A DNA stretch of 64,000 bases, taken from assembly GCA_041545745.1 (NCBI GenBank), contig CP168152.1, positions 2,974,001 through 3,038,000 on the forward strand. Direction: 5' to 3'. This stretch comes from Stenotrophomonas indicatrix (lineage in GTDB: Bacteria; Pseudomonadota; Gammaproteobacteria; Xanthomonadales; Xanthomonadaceae). Of this stretch, positions 25,194 through 33,483 are shown piece after piece (positions within the stretch are counted from its first letter, which is position 1; every line of letters begins with the position of its first letter). The notes below the pieces were generated by a model. The model did not search any database. It was given only the letters and a program-made list of their open reading frames with translations, and was not told where the DNA came from. A program made the position numbers and the translations under genes.

Positions 25194-25820
25194 TCAGCCG
25201 CCGCCGAGGCGGAAGGTCGGGTTGGACAGCTCGCGCAGGAAGTGACTGAAGATGCTCGGCTGCATGGCCAGCATGAAGATCACGCCGAACGCCGCACCGG
25301 CCAGATGCGCGCTGTGGTTGATGCGATCGCCACCACGCCTGTCCATCCAGATGCTGTAGCCGACGTAGAACGCGGCATAGACGATCGCCGGCGCCGGGAT
25401 GAAGAACACCAGGATGATCGACCACGGCTTGATCAGGATGAAGGCGAACAGCACCGCCGACACCGCCCCGGACGCACCGAGGCTGAGGTAGTTCGGGTTC
25501 TTCTGGTTCTTCAGGTAGCTGGGCAGGATCGAGACCAGCAGCGCACCGACGTAGAACGCCGGATAGACCAGGTAGCTGCCGGTCAGCTGCACCATCACGC
25601 TCTCGATGAACCCCCCGAAGAAGAACAGGGTGATCATGTTGAAGATCAGGTGCGACCAGTCGGCGTGGATGAAGCCGTAGGTGATCAGGCGGTCGTACTG
25701 GCGGTGGCGATCCACTGCCGGCGGCCACAGGATCAGGCGGTCGGCCAGCTTGCGGTTGTTGAACGCCATCCACGACAGGATGGCGGTGATGGCGATCAAC
25801 AGCAGATTGACGGGGGTCAT
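25194..25820 (-). CDS. Rhomboid family intramembrane serine protease
   Basis: 208-aa polytopic membrane protease with six hydrophobic segments. The catalytic dyad is Ser117 in GASGAVSA and His172 in SAHLAGA; the oxyanion His/Asn region HLIFNM (about 57-62) is present. Rhomboids cleave transmembrane helices; the substrate is unknown. The N-terminus MTPVNLLLI at 25820 is chosen because the upstream 17 codons are polar and lie against the POT transporter stop. The length is typical for a compact bacterial rhomboid. Confidence 0.9.
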   Translation of the reverse strand: MTPVNLLLIAITAILSWMAFNNRKLADRLILWPPAVDRHRQYDRLITYGFIHADWSHLIFNMITLFFFGGFIESVMVQLTGSYLVYPAFYVGALLVSILPSYLKNQKNPNYLSLGASGAVSAVLFAFILIKPWSIILVFFIPAPAIVYAAFYVGYSIWMDRRGGDRINHSAHLAGAAFGVIFMLAMQPSIFSHFLRELSNPTFRLGGG

Positions 25821-25827
25821 GTCAGGC

Positions 25828-27393
25828 TCAGGCGGTGCGGTAGTTGTCGACCATACGATAGCGTTTCGCATACCAACCGAAGGCCAACGCCGCGATGAAG
25901 GCGAAGCCGGCGAAGAAGAACATCAGGAATGCCGCCTCGCTCAACCCGGTCCCCGCGATCTGGTGGGTCACCGTCTCGTTGCGTACGGCCGCATTGGACA
26001 GCAGCACCCACAGGTTGCCGATGGTGGTGGTCAGGTTCCAGAAGCTCATCACCACGCCCTTCATGGCCTGCGGTGCCTGGCTGTAGGCGAACTCCAGGCC
26101 GGTGGCCGAAACCAGCACTTCACCGAAGGTCAGCAGCGCGTACGGCAGCATCTGCCAGAAGATCGACATCGCGTTGCCACCGTCCATCACCACCTGGATG
26201 CCACCGACCACGATCCAGGCCAGGCCGCTGAAGGCGATGCCGACGGTCATCCGGCGCAGCGCGGTCGGCTCGAAGCCGAAACGGCGCAGGGCCGGGTACA
26301 GCACCAGGTTGTTGAACGGAATCAGGATCATCACCAGCAGCGGGTTCAGCGCCTGCATCTGCGAGGCGGTGAACCAGCTCGGCATCTGCATCTGCTGGCC
26401 CTGCAGCACCCAGGTCGAGGCCTTCTGGTCGAACAGCGAGAAGAACGGGGTGGTCAGGGCGAAGATCACCAGCACGCGCAGCACCGAGCGCACGCCTTCC
26501 ACGGCTTCGGCCGGATGCTGGCCGCGCGCGCGGTCCAGTTGCAGCCAGGTGCCACCACCGATGCCCGCCAGGATCGAGACCAGCGCCAGGCACAGGCAGA
26601 TCACGATGCCGAGCGAGCCGATCAGGCCGAACGAGGCCACCGCCAGCACCAGGCCGAGCACGGCGATCACCAGGCCCGGACGGCCCTGGCCGGCCACCCG
26701 CGTGGTCAGCGCGGTACGCACCACATTGGCGAACGAATGCGGGTCCTTCGGCGGCAGCGGCACCAGCACGTAGCGCTTGCGGCCCAGCCAGAACACGAAG
26801 GTGGCGATGAACATCAGGATGCCCGGAATACCGAACGCCCACTGCGGGCCCCAGTTCTTCAGCACCAGCGGGATCAGCAGCGAGGCGAACAACGAGCCGA
26901 AGTTGATGATCCAGTAGAAGGCATCGAAGACGATCTTGGCCAGGTGCTTGTTGCTCTGGTCGAACTGGTCGCCCATGAACGAGGCCACCAGCGGCTTGAT
27001 GCCACCGGCACCCAGCGCGATCAGGCCCAGGCCGAGGAAGAAGCCCTCACGGCTGCCCTCGAACAACGCAAGGCACAGGTGGCCCATGCAGTAGACCAGG
27101 CTGAACCACAGGATGGTGTGGTACTTGCCGAAGAACTTGTCGGCCAGCCAGCCACCGAGCAGCGGGAAGAAATACACGCCGATCATGAAGCTGTGCATGA
27201 TGTCCTTGGCTTCACCGGCACGGCCTTCGGCCGTGATTTCCTGCAGCAGCAGCGAGGTGATCAGGAACTGCACCAGGATGTTGCGCATCCCGTAGAAACT
27301 GAACCGCTCGCAGGCCTCGTTGCCGATGATGTACGGGATCTGGCGCGGCATCTTTCCCTGGCCGGCGATGGGGGCGACTGCGTCGTGGCTCAT
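25828..27393 (-). CDS. POT/PTR family proton-dependent oligopeptide transporter
   Basis: 521-aa MFS-fold symporter for di- and tripeptides with about 14 membrane segments. The PTR signature is visible near the N-terminus: PYIIGNEACERFSFYGMRN, which includes the ExxERFxYY-type motif, followed by FFPLLGGWLADKFFGKY and the GTGGIKP-like GAGGIKPLVASF. The second half holds a large inserted pair of helices. ATG 27393 and an in-frame ATG at 27405 are both poor in ribosome binding sites. The rhomboid gene starts 8 nt after the stop, so the two may be cotranscribed. Confidence 0.93.
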   Translation of the reverse strand: MSHDAVAPIAGQGKMPRQIPYIIGNEACERFSFYGMRNILVQFLITSLLLQEITAEGRAGEAKDIMHSFMIGVYFFPLLGGWLADKFFGKYHTILWFSLVYCMGHLCLALFEGSREGFFLGLGLIALGAGGIKPLVASFMGDQFDQSNKHLAKIVFDAFYWIINFGSLFASLLIPLVLKNWGPQWAFGIPGILMFIATFVFWLGRKRYVLVPLPPKDPHSFANVVRTALTTRVAGQGRPGLVIAVLGLVLAVASFGLIGSLGIVICLCLALVSILAGIGGGTWLQLDRARGQHPAEAVEGVRSVLRVLVIFALTTPFFSLFDQKASTWVLQGQQMQMPSWFTASQMQALNPLLVMILIPFNNLVLYPALRRFGFEPTALRRMTVGIAFSGLAWIVVGGIQVVMDGGNAMSIFWQMLPYALLTFGEVLVSATGLEFAYSQAPQAMKGVVMSFWNLTTTIGNLWVLLSNAAVRNETVTHQIAGTGLSEAAFLMFFFAGFAFIAALAFGWYAKRYRMVDNYRTA

Positions 27394-27555
27394 CCTGTAA
27401 GGCATTCCTGCAAAACGAAAGGCGCAAGAGTACCGGAACCTGTGCGTGCGAAGCACGCTGCAGGGCTGCATGACAGCCGTGCCAAAGCATGGCAGGCATA
27501 TGCAGCCCTGCCGGAAGTCACGGAACCTGCACGGCAAAAGCGTAAACTTATCGTT

Positions 27556-28392
27556 ATGCGCCCCCTGCCCTTTGCCCGCATCCTGCCCAGCTGCCTTGCC
27601 CTCATGCTGGCCATGCCTGCGCTGGCACGGCCGCAGGCGCCACCCGCCGCAGGCCTTGCCACCGAGGTGCGGCAATTGACCGTTGCCGCGCTGGAACTGC
27701 CCAGCCGTGACGAAGGCCAATGGAAGCAGCGCCGCGAACAGGTACTGCAACTGCTGACTGATCTGCAGCCGGATGTGATCTCGGTGCAGCAGGTCTTGCA
27801 GCAGCAAGGGCGCAACCCGGCCTGCTGGTTGGCCAGCCGGCTGCGCTACAGCTGCGACTTTGTCACGGCCGACCCACCGAGCCAGTCGGTCCGGCACGGC
27901 AACGCGATGCTCAGCCGGCTGCCGGTCAGCGAGGACGGGGTCACCCTGCTGCATCCGCCGGGCACCTTCAGTGCCGCCGGCATGATGCGCCTGCGCCTGG
28001 GCGAAAACGACGTCAACGTCTACATCGCGCGCCTGCGCCCGGAACCCGACGAGGCCAATGCCCGGCAACATCAGACCAGCGACCTGATGACCTGGATCGG
28101 CGCCACGGCCGAGGGTATGCCGAGCCTGATCGCCGGAGATTTCTCCGCCAGCACCGTCGAGCTGGTGCGCAGCACGCCCGGCTTCCAGCCGGCCCGGCGC
28201 AATCCCGGTGCACCGGCGGCCAGCGGCGGGGGGGCCAGTGGCCATGGGCTGGATGTCCTGTTCCAGGTCAAGCACTTCGGCGGCATCCGTCAACAGGCGA
28301 TCCTGCTGCCCGCCGATGGCGACCTGCCTGGCCTGCGCCTGGGCGTGATGGCGACGCTGCGGCTGCAGGACGTCCCCGCCACCACCGAATGA
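27556..28392 (+). CDS. Secreted EEP-fold protein lacking catalytic residues (pseudoenzyme)
   Basis: 278-aa protein with a signal peptide (about 1-24) and an endonuclease/exonuclease/phosphatase fold. It aligns with the canonical EEP protein at 41153 (shared WLAS-L-Y ... FV--DP ... GNA-L). Most catalytic positions are changed: LQE becomes VQQ (Gln79), the THL His becomes Arg159, GDFN becomes GDFS (Ser197), and the C-terminal SDH is missing; only Asp195 and Asp233 remain. It is probably not an active nuclease or phosphatase. It is divergent from the POT gene; the ATG follows a short leader. Confidence 0.72.
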   Translation: MRPLPFARILPSCLALMLAMPALARPQAPPAAGLATEVRQLTVAALELPSRDEGQWKQRREQVLQLLTDLQPDVISVQQVLQQQGRNPACWLASRLRYSCDFVTADPPSQSVRHGNAMLSRLPVSEDGVTLLHPPGTFSAAGMMRLRLGENDVNVYIARLRPEPDEANARQHQTSDLMTWIGATAEGMPSLIAGDFSASTVELVRSTPGFQPARRNPGAPAASGGGASGHGLDVLFQVKHFGGIRQQAILLPADGDLPGLRLGVMATLRLQDVPATTE

Positions 28393-28403
28393 CTCCGTCT
28401 GCG

Positions 28404-28481
28404 GGGTAGTGCCGGCCGCTGGCCGGCAACTGCAATATCCCGCAAGGACCATGAGGTTGCCGGCCAGCGGCCGGCACTACC
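28404..28481. repeat. SMAG palindrome pair
   Basis: GGGTAGTGCCGGCCGCTGGC at 28404 and inverted copy ending GGCCGGCACTACC at 28481, separated by about 25 nt. The IS3 element begins 12 nt further on. Confidence 0.9.
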
Positions 28482-28544
28482 AGATGCACAAATGACCCGT
28501 CCTGCCATAGGTTGACACCTATGGGGTGGATGATCCGGCCGCCG

Positions 28545-29426
28545 TCAGGCGGCCAAGGACGCCCGGTGCATCGCATCGGGCGTCTGCATTTTAAGGGACA
28601 GGTGGGGGCGCTCGGCGTTGTAGATCTCCACTGCCTCAGCCACCATCTGCCGAGCCTGTCCCAGGTCCCGTGGGCGACGGAGCAGAAACTCGCATTTGAG
28701 GATCCCGTTGATCCGCTCTGCCAGAGCGTTCTGATAGCAATCGTAGCCGTCGGTCATGGAGCAGGTCAGGCCGTGCTTGGCATGGATCTTCTGATAGTTG
28801 TCCGAGCAGTACTGGATGCCCCGATCCGAATGGTGGATCAGCCGTTGCCTCGTTTTCCGGGTTTTCAGGGCCATCTCCAATGCCTGCGCGGTATGTTCGG
28901 TCTGCAGCGTCTCATTCACGCTCCAGCCTACGATCTTGCGTGACCACGCATCGGTAACAAGGCTCAGGTAAACGAACTTCCCATCTGTTGGTAGATAGGT
29001 GATGTCAGCCACCCACACCTGTTCGCAGCCACTGGGAACGATGCATCCTTCACCGGATTTGAGCAGATTGGGATGCTTGCGGAAGCGATGATGGCTATCG
29101 GTCGTCTTGTGATACGCGCGGCGCTGCGGCACCAGCAAGCGCGCTTCTCGGAGCACGTCAAATAAACGATCGCGCCCCAGAGCGATCCCCGCCGCCTGCA
29201 GCTTCGGCTCAATCAGATGGTGCAGCTTGCGCGTACCCACCCGAGGCTGGCGCGCGCGGCAGTCGCTCACCAGCGACAGTGCCGTAGCATCAGCAGCGTC
29301 TCGCCGCTGATGGCGGTGACCGGCCTGATAGAACGCCTGCCGACTGATGCCGAAATGGCGGCAAGCCCTTGCCACGCTTACGCCTTTGAGGCGCCCTTGC
29401 GTGAGGACTTGCCGGAAGGCTTTTTT
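28545..29426 (-). CDS. IS3-family transposase OrfB (DDE integrase catalytic domain)
   Basis: About 293 codons from the frameshift site to the stop. It holds an HTH_21-like segment (GVSVARACRHFGISRQAFY) and the rve integrase core. The DDE triad is seen as VADITY (Asp), HHSDRG (Asp) and ALAERINGILK (Glu). It is expressed as an OrfAB fusion by -1 slippage at 29420-29426; the coordinates start at the first zero-frame codon after the slip. There is no separate good start. It inserts or excises the element using the 28-bp ends. Confidence 0.92.
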   Translation of the reverse strand, partial: KKAFRQVLTQGRLKGVSVARACRHFGISRQAFYQAGHRHQRRDAADATALSLVSDCRARQPRVGTRKLHHLIEPKLQAAGIALGRDRLFDVLREARLLVPQRRAYHKTTDSHHRFRKHPNLLKSGEGCIVPSGCEQVWVADITYLPTDGKFVYLSLVTDAWSRKIVGWSVNETLQTEHTAQALEMALKTRKTRQRLIHHSDRGIQYCSDNYQKIHAKHGLTCSMTDGYDCYQNALAERINGILKCEFLLRRPRDLGQARQMVAEAVEIYNAERPHLSLKMQTPDAMHRASLAA

Positions 29427-29779
29427 ACGATTTTTACCCCGTAATCCTCTTTGAGGACATCCACGATGGCCTCGAACAACTGCGCCTTCTCGTTTGCCTC
29501 CCGCAACTGGACCTGCAGGGCCTTGATCTGTTGTTCCGGCGTCAGCGGCTTGGCCGCCCCGGCTTTGGGGACAGTGCTCATGGGAGGCAATGATGCCCCA
29601 GCTGACCAATCCTGCCGACCATGCCGACGAAGCCAGGAAAGCACCGTGCTGCGCCCTTGGATCCCATAACGCTCCTGGGCCTTTTTGTAGGTCAGCTCCC
29701 CGCGCTCGACCTGGTCTACCACCGACAACTTGAAGGCCAGCGAGTAATCCCGTTGGCTGCGCCTGATTGTTGATTTCAT
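29378..29779 (-). CDS. IS3-family transposase OrfA (DNA-binding subunit)
   Basis: 133-aa protein with an N-terminal helix-turn-helix (about 10-50: LAFKLSVVDQVERGELTYKKAQERYGI) that binds the terminal repeats, and a C-terminal leucine-zipper-like coiled coil (LTPEQQIKALQVQLREANEKAQLFEA). The gene overlaps OrfB by about 40 nt in a different frame; in the overlap the AAAAAAG heptamer directs -1 frameshifting. The alone product commonly modulates transposition. Confidence 0.9.
   Translation of the reverse strand: MKSTIRRSQRDYSLAFKLSVVDQVERGELTYKKAQERYGIQGRSTVLSWLRRHGRQDWSAGASLPPMSTVPKAGAAKPLTPEQQIKALQVQLREANEKAQLFEAIVDVLKEDYGVKIVKKPSGKSSRKGASKA
29420..29426 (-). promoter_or_regulatory. Programmed -1 frameshift site (A AAA AAG)
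   Basis: Six A followed by G on the minus strand in frame A_AAA_AAG relative to orfA. A -1 slip leads into OrfB at AFRQVL. This is the usual IS3-family arrangement. Confidence 0.85.
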
Positions 29780-29837
29780 TGAACATTCCTTTTCCAGAGG
29801 GAAAAGGTGTCAACCCAATTCAGGACGGGTCAAAACA

Positions 29838-29868
29838 AACAAAAAGGCCGGGGTCTCCCCCGGCCTTT
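29838..29868 (-). terminator. Rho-independent terminator of sodA
   Basis: Stem AAAGGCCGGGG (29843-29853)/CCCCGGCCTTT (29858-29868), loop TCTC, preceded by a run of A on the plus strand (29841-29845), hence a U-tract on the minus transcript. The IS has inserted 6 nt beyond it. Confidence 0.9.
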
Positions 29869-29891
29869 CTGCGTTCACACAGGCACTGCGA

Positions 29892-30503
29892 TCAGGCGAT
29901 CGCTTCCTGGTAACGACGCTCGACTTCGTTCCAGTCGATGACGTTGAAGAACGCGCCGATGTACTCCGGACGGCGGTTCTGATACTTCAGGTAGTACGCG
30001 TGTTCCCACACGTCCAGGCCGAGGATCGGCGTGTTGCCTTCCATCAACGGGCTGTCCTGGTTGCCGCTGCTTTCGACCACGACCTTCTTGTCCGGGGTCA
30101 CGCTCAGCCACGCCCAGCCACTGCCGAAACGGGTCAGCGCGGCCTTGGTGAACGCATCCTTGAACTTGTCGAAACCGCCCAGGTCCTTGTCGATCGCCTT
30201 GGCCACATCACCGACCGGGTTGCCGCCAGCGTTCGGGGCCATCACGGTCCAGAACAGTGAGTGGTTGGCGTGACCGCCACCGTTGTTGCGCACCGGGCCC
30301 TGCAGGTTCTCCGGCAGCGACTTCAGCTTCTTCACCAGCTCTTCGACCGGCAGGTCGGCGTACTCGGTGCCTTCCAGCGCAGCGTTGACGTTGTTGATGT
30401 AGGTCTGGTGATGCTTGGTGTGATGGATTTCCATCGTCGCCGCATCGATATGCGGTTCCAGCGCGTCGTAGGCGTAGGGCAGCTTGGGCAGGGTGTAGGC
30501 CAT
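29892..30503 (-). CDS. sodA: Superoxide dismutase, Mn-type
   Basis: 203-aa cytoplasmic enzyme that dismutates superoxide to O2 and H2O2. Metal ligands are His27, His81, Asp164 and His168 in [15 protein letters not shown] and [19 protein letters not shown] and GNQDSPL are the Mn-type signature, where Fe-type enzymes have AAQ-NH-FYW; cambialism cannot be excluded. The start at 30503 ([10 protein letters not shown]) is the canonical N-terminus, with AGGAG 8 nt upstream; an upstream extension of 12 codons is unlikely. Confidence 0.95.
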   Translation of the reverse strand: MAYTLPKLPYAYDALEPHIDAATMEIHHTKHHQTYINNVNAALEGTEYADLPVEELVKKLKSLPENLQGPVRNNGGGHANHSLFWTVMAPNAGGNPVGDVAKAIDKDLGGFDKFKDAFTKAALTRFGSGWAWLSVTPDKKVVVESSGNQDSPLMEGNTPILGLDVWEHAYYLKYQNRRPEYIGAFFNVIDWNEVERRYQEAIA

Positions 30504-30726
30504 GATGCATCTCCTGATAGCGAGGGCACCCGACGGCATCGTCGGGCGGTGCGCGGTGAATGATGGGGACAGACCGCCAGATTACCAAGGGGGATGTAAA
30601 GGAAATTGCGTCCTGCCGGTGAGCACGACGACAATTGTTACGCAGCGGTGACGCGGCGCACGCCCTCATGCAGGGTGCAGCGCGCAAGCGCTACAGTGGG
30701 CGCACCACCCTCGCCCGCTCCTGCCC

Positions 30727-31182
30727 ATGCGCAACCCCCGGCTGTTGATCACCGCCATCGCCCTGCTGCTGCTCGGTCTGGTCGTCAATCATTTCCTGCA
30801 GCGGCCGCCGCCGCCGCAGTTCGCGCCTGACCTGCAGAGCACGCCGGTCGCCAGTGCACCGACCGTACGCAACAGCGGCAGTGACAGTGGCCTGCCCGCC
30901 TTCCTGCCGGCCGAAGCCCGCCAGACGATCGCGCTGATCCAGCGCGGCGGCCCGTTCCCGCATCGCCAGGACGGCAGCACCTTCGGCAACCGCGAACAGC
31001 GACTGCCACAGCGTCCCCGCGGCTACTACCGCGAGTACACCGTCGACACGCCCGGCGCAGGAAACCGCGGTGCGCGGCGCATCGTTACTGGCGGCAACCC
31101 GCCTGATGCCTGGTACTACACCGATGATCACTACGAATCGTTCCGCAGCTTCACTGTCCCGGCCTCTGGAGAACGTCCATGA
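30727..31182 (+). CDS. Barnase-like ribonuclease with N-terminal membrane segment
   Basis: 151-aa guanyl-specific ribonuclease of the barnase (N1/T1) family. A hydrophobic segment (8-20) at the N-terminus marks export or anchoring, and a Pro-rich linker (26-45) leads to the catalytic domain (about 58-151). FGNREQRLP, YYREYTV (general base Glu103), RRIV (Arg118) and DDHYESF (general acid His135) match the barnase active site. The stop overlaps the barstar start as ATGA, so inhibitor is made together with toxin. No canonical signal peptidase site is obvious, so a membrane-bound form is possible. Confidence 0.9.
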   Translation: MRNPRLLITAIALLLLGLVVNHFLQRPPPPQFAPDLQSTPVASAPTVRNSGSDSGLPAFLPAEARQTIALIQRGGPFPHRQDGSTFGNREQRLPQRPRGYYREYTVDTPGAGNRGARRIVTGGNPPDAWYYTDDHYESFRSFTVPASGERP

Positions 31183-31592
31183 GCCACGATGATTTCGGCC
31201 TCGGCCTGCATGACATCAACAATGCCGGCGTCTACGCGATCGACACCTCGGATATCAGCGCACTGTCGGCAGCGATGCGCGATGCCGACCTGAAGGTGAT
31301 CCGGATCGACCTGGATGGCGTGAGCGACAAGCGCACCCTGCTGGCGCGGCTGGCCGCCCAGCTTGATTTTCCTGCCGGCTTCGGCGGCAACTGGGATGCA
31401 CTGGCCGACAACCTGCGCGACCTGCAATGGTTGCCAGCCAATGGCTATGCGCTGTTCCTGGCCGATGTCGATGCCCTGCGCGCAGCGGCGGGCAAGGAGT
31501 TCGACACGCTGCTGGACATTCTTGATGAAGCCAGCCGTGACTGGGTGGGCCGCGACGTCCCGTTCTGGGTATTCCTGTCGCAGAGCGCGTGA
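31179..31592 (+). CDS. Barstar-like ribonuclease inhibitor
   Basis: 137-aa cytoplasmic protein of the barstar family. The conserved core DFPAGFGGNWDALADNLRDL (about 65-84) and the C-terminal WVGRDVPFWVFL are present; the acidic Asp residues of the first fill the barnase active site in the known complex. An N-terminal extension of about 35 residues precedes the barstar domain. The start overlaps the RNase stop (ATGA), indicating translational coupling. It is predicted to protect the cell from its own RNase before export. Confidence 0.92.
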   Translation: MSHDDFGLGLHDINNAGVYAIDTSDISALSAAMRDADLKVIRIDLDGVSDKRTLLARLAAQLDFPAGFGGNWDALADNLRDLQWLPANGYALFLADVDALRAAAGKEFDTLLDILDEASRDWVGRDVPFWVFLSQSA

Positions 31593-31595
31593 CCC

Positions 31596-31710
31596 GGTAG
31601 AGGCCGACCTTGGTCGGCATGCACGTGTAAGCGCGTGGATCATCCACGCATGGCGTGGATCTACCCGGCACAGCTGGATGCACAGTAGATCCACGCCATG
31701 CGTGGATGCG
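31596..31710. repeat. Cluster of three GTAG-type palindromes
   Basis: GGTAGAGGCCGACCTTGGTC at 31596, then GCGTGGATCATCCACGCATG and GTAGATCCACGCCATGCGTG at about 31637 and 31686. They separate barstar from the convergent repetitive-protein gene, and the last abuts its stop codon. Confidence 0.85.
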
Positions 31711-31715
31711 GCACC

Positions 31716-33473
31716 CTACCGGCTGCCGTTATCTTCCTGCAGCTCTTTCTTGAACGGGATATCCGGCGGCGGACGCGCCACGGCGGGCTGGTCCTGCATG
31801 TTCGGATCGGTGAGGCCACAGCCGCCACCGGCCTGCAGGATCGAGATCACGCATGAAATCTTCGTGCTGGTGCCCGGCAACGGAATCTCCATCGCCTTGA
31901 CGCCTTTACGCACCCATTCGGCAAGCAGCGATTCCTGCGGCACCCAGTATTTATCGAACGAGGTGGGCGTGTAGTCGTACGGCGGCCGCTTCAGCCATTT
32001 GCCGGACTCGGCGATGCGTTCTTTGCTCCAGCCGTCGTTGGCTCCACCAGGTGCGCCACGCTCGGCCTTGCCGGCACCGTCCTGGCCCGTCACGCGCACG
32101 CTGCCGTCAGCATTGAACAGACCATCGCCCTTGCCGGCGCTGGCCTGCGCGGCGCCCTGATTGGTGCCATCGCGATTGCGGCTGGAGGCGCCCCAGTCGT
32201 CACCGCGCGCAGGTGTCGCCCAGTTGCCCGGGGTCGGCGCCGGGCGTGCACCCGCCTGTGCGGCGGTGGTGGTGCTGGTCGCCGTAGGACGCGCCTCGCT
32301 GGCGCTGTTCTGGACCGCGCTGCCTGCGGGCGCTGGCGTAGACGTCGGCGCACTGCCGGCTGAGGTCGACGCTGCCGGTAGCGGAGCGGCTGCAACCTCC
32401 CGTTCGCGCACCTGCAGCTCGCGCCCGGCAGGCGCACGCACTGTGGGCTCGTGCCCTGCCACGGCGGCCATGCGCACCTGAGGATCGGTCATGGCCTGCA
32501 CTTCGCGTTCGCGCACCTGCACCTCACGCTGCGGCACGCGCACCTGGACGTCGGTGGTGCGCATCGGCTGCGGCGCCACAGGCGCTTCAACCGTGCTGAT
32601 TTCGCGCTCCTGCACCTGTACGTCGCGCACGCGCGGCGCCTGCACGGCGACGTCGGGCGTGCGCACCGGCATTGGTGTCGGCGCAGCCTGCACCGGCTGC
32701 ACGCTGCGCTCACGCACGGTCGGGACGGTGTCTCGCGGAACGATGCTGACCTCGGTTCGCGGCGGTGCCATCGGCGGTACCACGAAATCGGTGGTGGCCT
32801 GCGCCACTTCGGTGGCCTGCACCGGTGAGGGCGGTGGCGCGGCCACCGGCGCCGGCTCGACCTCGGGCGGCGGCGGCACGCTGGCCGTCGGTGCCGTGGC
32901 AGCGGCAGCGGAAGACGGCGCAGGCGACGCCTGTTGCGGGCGCGGTGCAGTTGCGCCCCCCGCGTCCTGGCCTGCGGCTACGGCACCGGCCGCTGCAGCG
33001 GCAGCCGCCTCGGCTCCGGCCTGGTCGCCGCCGCCTTCCTGTGCAGCACGGCCGACAAATTCAATCTGCACGCGCTCACCCTCGCTGCCCTGCTCGTCCG
33101 GCGAAGACGTGCGGATCACCGCTACCCACAGCAGCAACAGGAAGAACAACAGATGCAGCAGCGCGCTGAGCAGCGCCGAGGTCCAGCGCATCCAGCGCTG
33201 GTCGCGAGGCGCCGGATCCCAGTCCTGCCAGAACAGGCGGCGCAGGGACGCCCATGGTCCCAGCGCCGGCAATTGCCCCGGGGGGCCTGGCAGCGGTCGC
33301 GGCAGCAGCACCGCGATCACTTCGCGCGCGCGCAACGGACGTGGCAGCGGCGTCAGCGTCCGCAGCCAGATCGCCCAGCCGTACGGCAGGCCGGTGTTCT
33401 TCTCGAGGATGGGCGGTCGCTGCTGGCGCGCCAGCAGCAGGTCGATGAGTTGCTCGGCTCTGGGCAGAGGCAC
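31716..33473 (-). CDS. 'Transmembrane repetitive protein', TonB/TolA-like architecture
   Basis: 585-aa protein with a cytoplasmic N-terminus of about 95 residues, one transmembrane helix (about 98-120) and a long Ala/Pro/Val periplasmic region. Within it (about 250-390) the motif V-QVREREVQ recurs in several imperfect copies (DVQVQEREI, EVQVREREV, ELQVREREV). A conserved C-terminal domain (about 480-585) contains ISCVISILQAGGGCGL with two cysteines. The topology recalls TonB or TolA. The GTG at 33473 lies just after nfuA; a GTG at 33545 would overlap nfuA by about 60 nt. Xanthomonas homologues carry the name used here; the function is unknown. Confidence 0.75.
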   Translation of the reverse strand: MPLPRAEQLIDLLLARQQRPPILEKNTGLPYGWAIWLRTLTPLPRPLRAREVIAVLLPRPLPGPPGQLPALGPWASLRRLFWQDWDPAPRDQRWMRWTSALLSALLHLLFFLLLLWVAVIRTSSPDEQGSEGERVQIEFVGRAAQEGGGDQAGAEAAAAAAAGAVAAGQDAGGATAPRPQQASPAPSSAAAATAPTASVPPPPEVEPAPVAAPPPSPVQATEVAQATTDFVVPPMAPPRTEVSIVPRDTVPTVRERSVQPVQAAPTPMPVRTPDVAVQAPRVRDVQVQEREISTVEAPVAPQPMRTTDVQVRVPQREVQVREREVQAMTDPQVRMAAVAGHEPTVRAPAGRELQVREREVAAAPLPAASTSAGSAPTSTPAPAGSAVQNSASEARPTATSTTTAAQAGARPAPTPGNWATPARGDDWGASSRNRDGTNQGAAQASAGKGDGLFNADGSVRVTGQDGAGKAERGAPGGANDGWSKERIAESGKWLKRPPYDYTPTSFDKYWVPQESLLAEWVRKGVKAMEIPLPGTSTKISCVISILQAGGGCGLTDPNMQDQPAVARPPPDIPFKKELQEDNGSR

Positions 33474-33483
33474 GCGTTGGCGA

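Larger units (their letters stand above)
28493..29832 (-). mobile_element. Intact IS3-family insertion sequence (1340 bp)
   Basis: Ends TGACCCGTCCTG...GGTTGACACCT at 28493-28520 and its inverted counterpart at 29805-29832; 28-nt repeats match at about 23 positions. Flanks AAA (28490-28492) and AAA (29833-29835) are a 3-bp target duplication, as IS3 elements make. It carries orfA and orfB in the minus orientation. It sits between a SMAG pair and the sodA terminator. Both ends and both reading frames appear complete, so it may be mobile. Confidence 0.93.

Noticed and set aside
28404..28481. SMAG pair considered as left inverted repeat of the IS
   Set aside because: The IS termini (28-nt TGACCCGTCC repeats) and the AAA duplication lie outside it; the SMAG sequence is unrelated to the IS ends.
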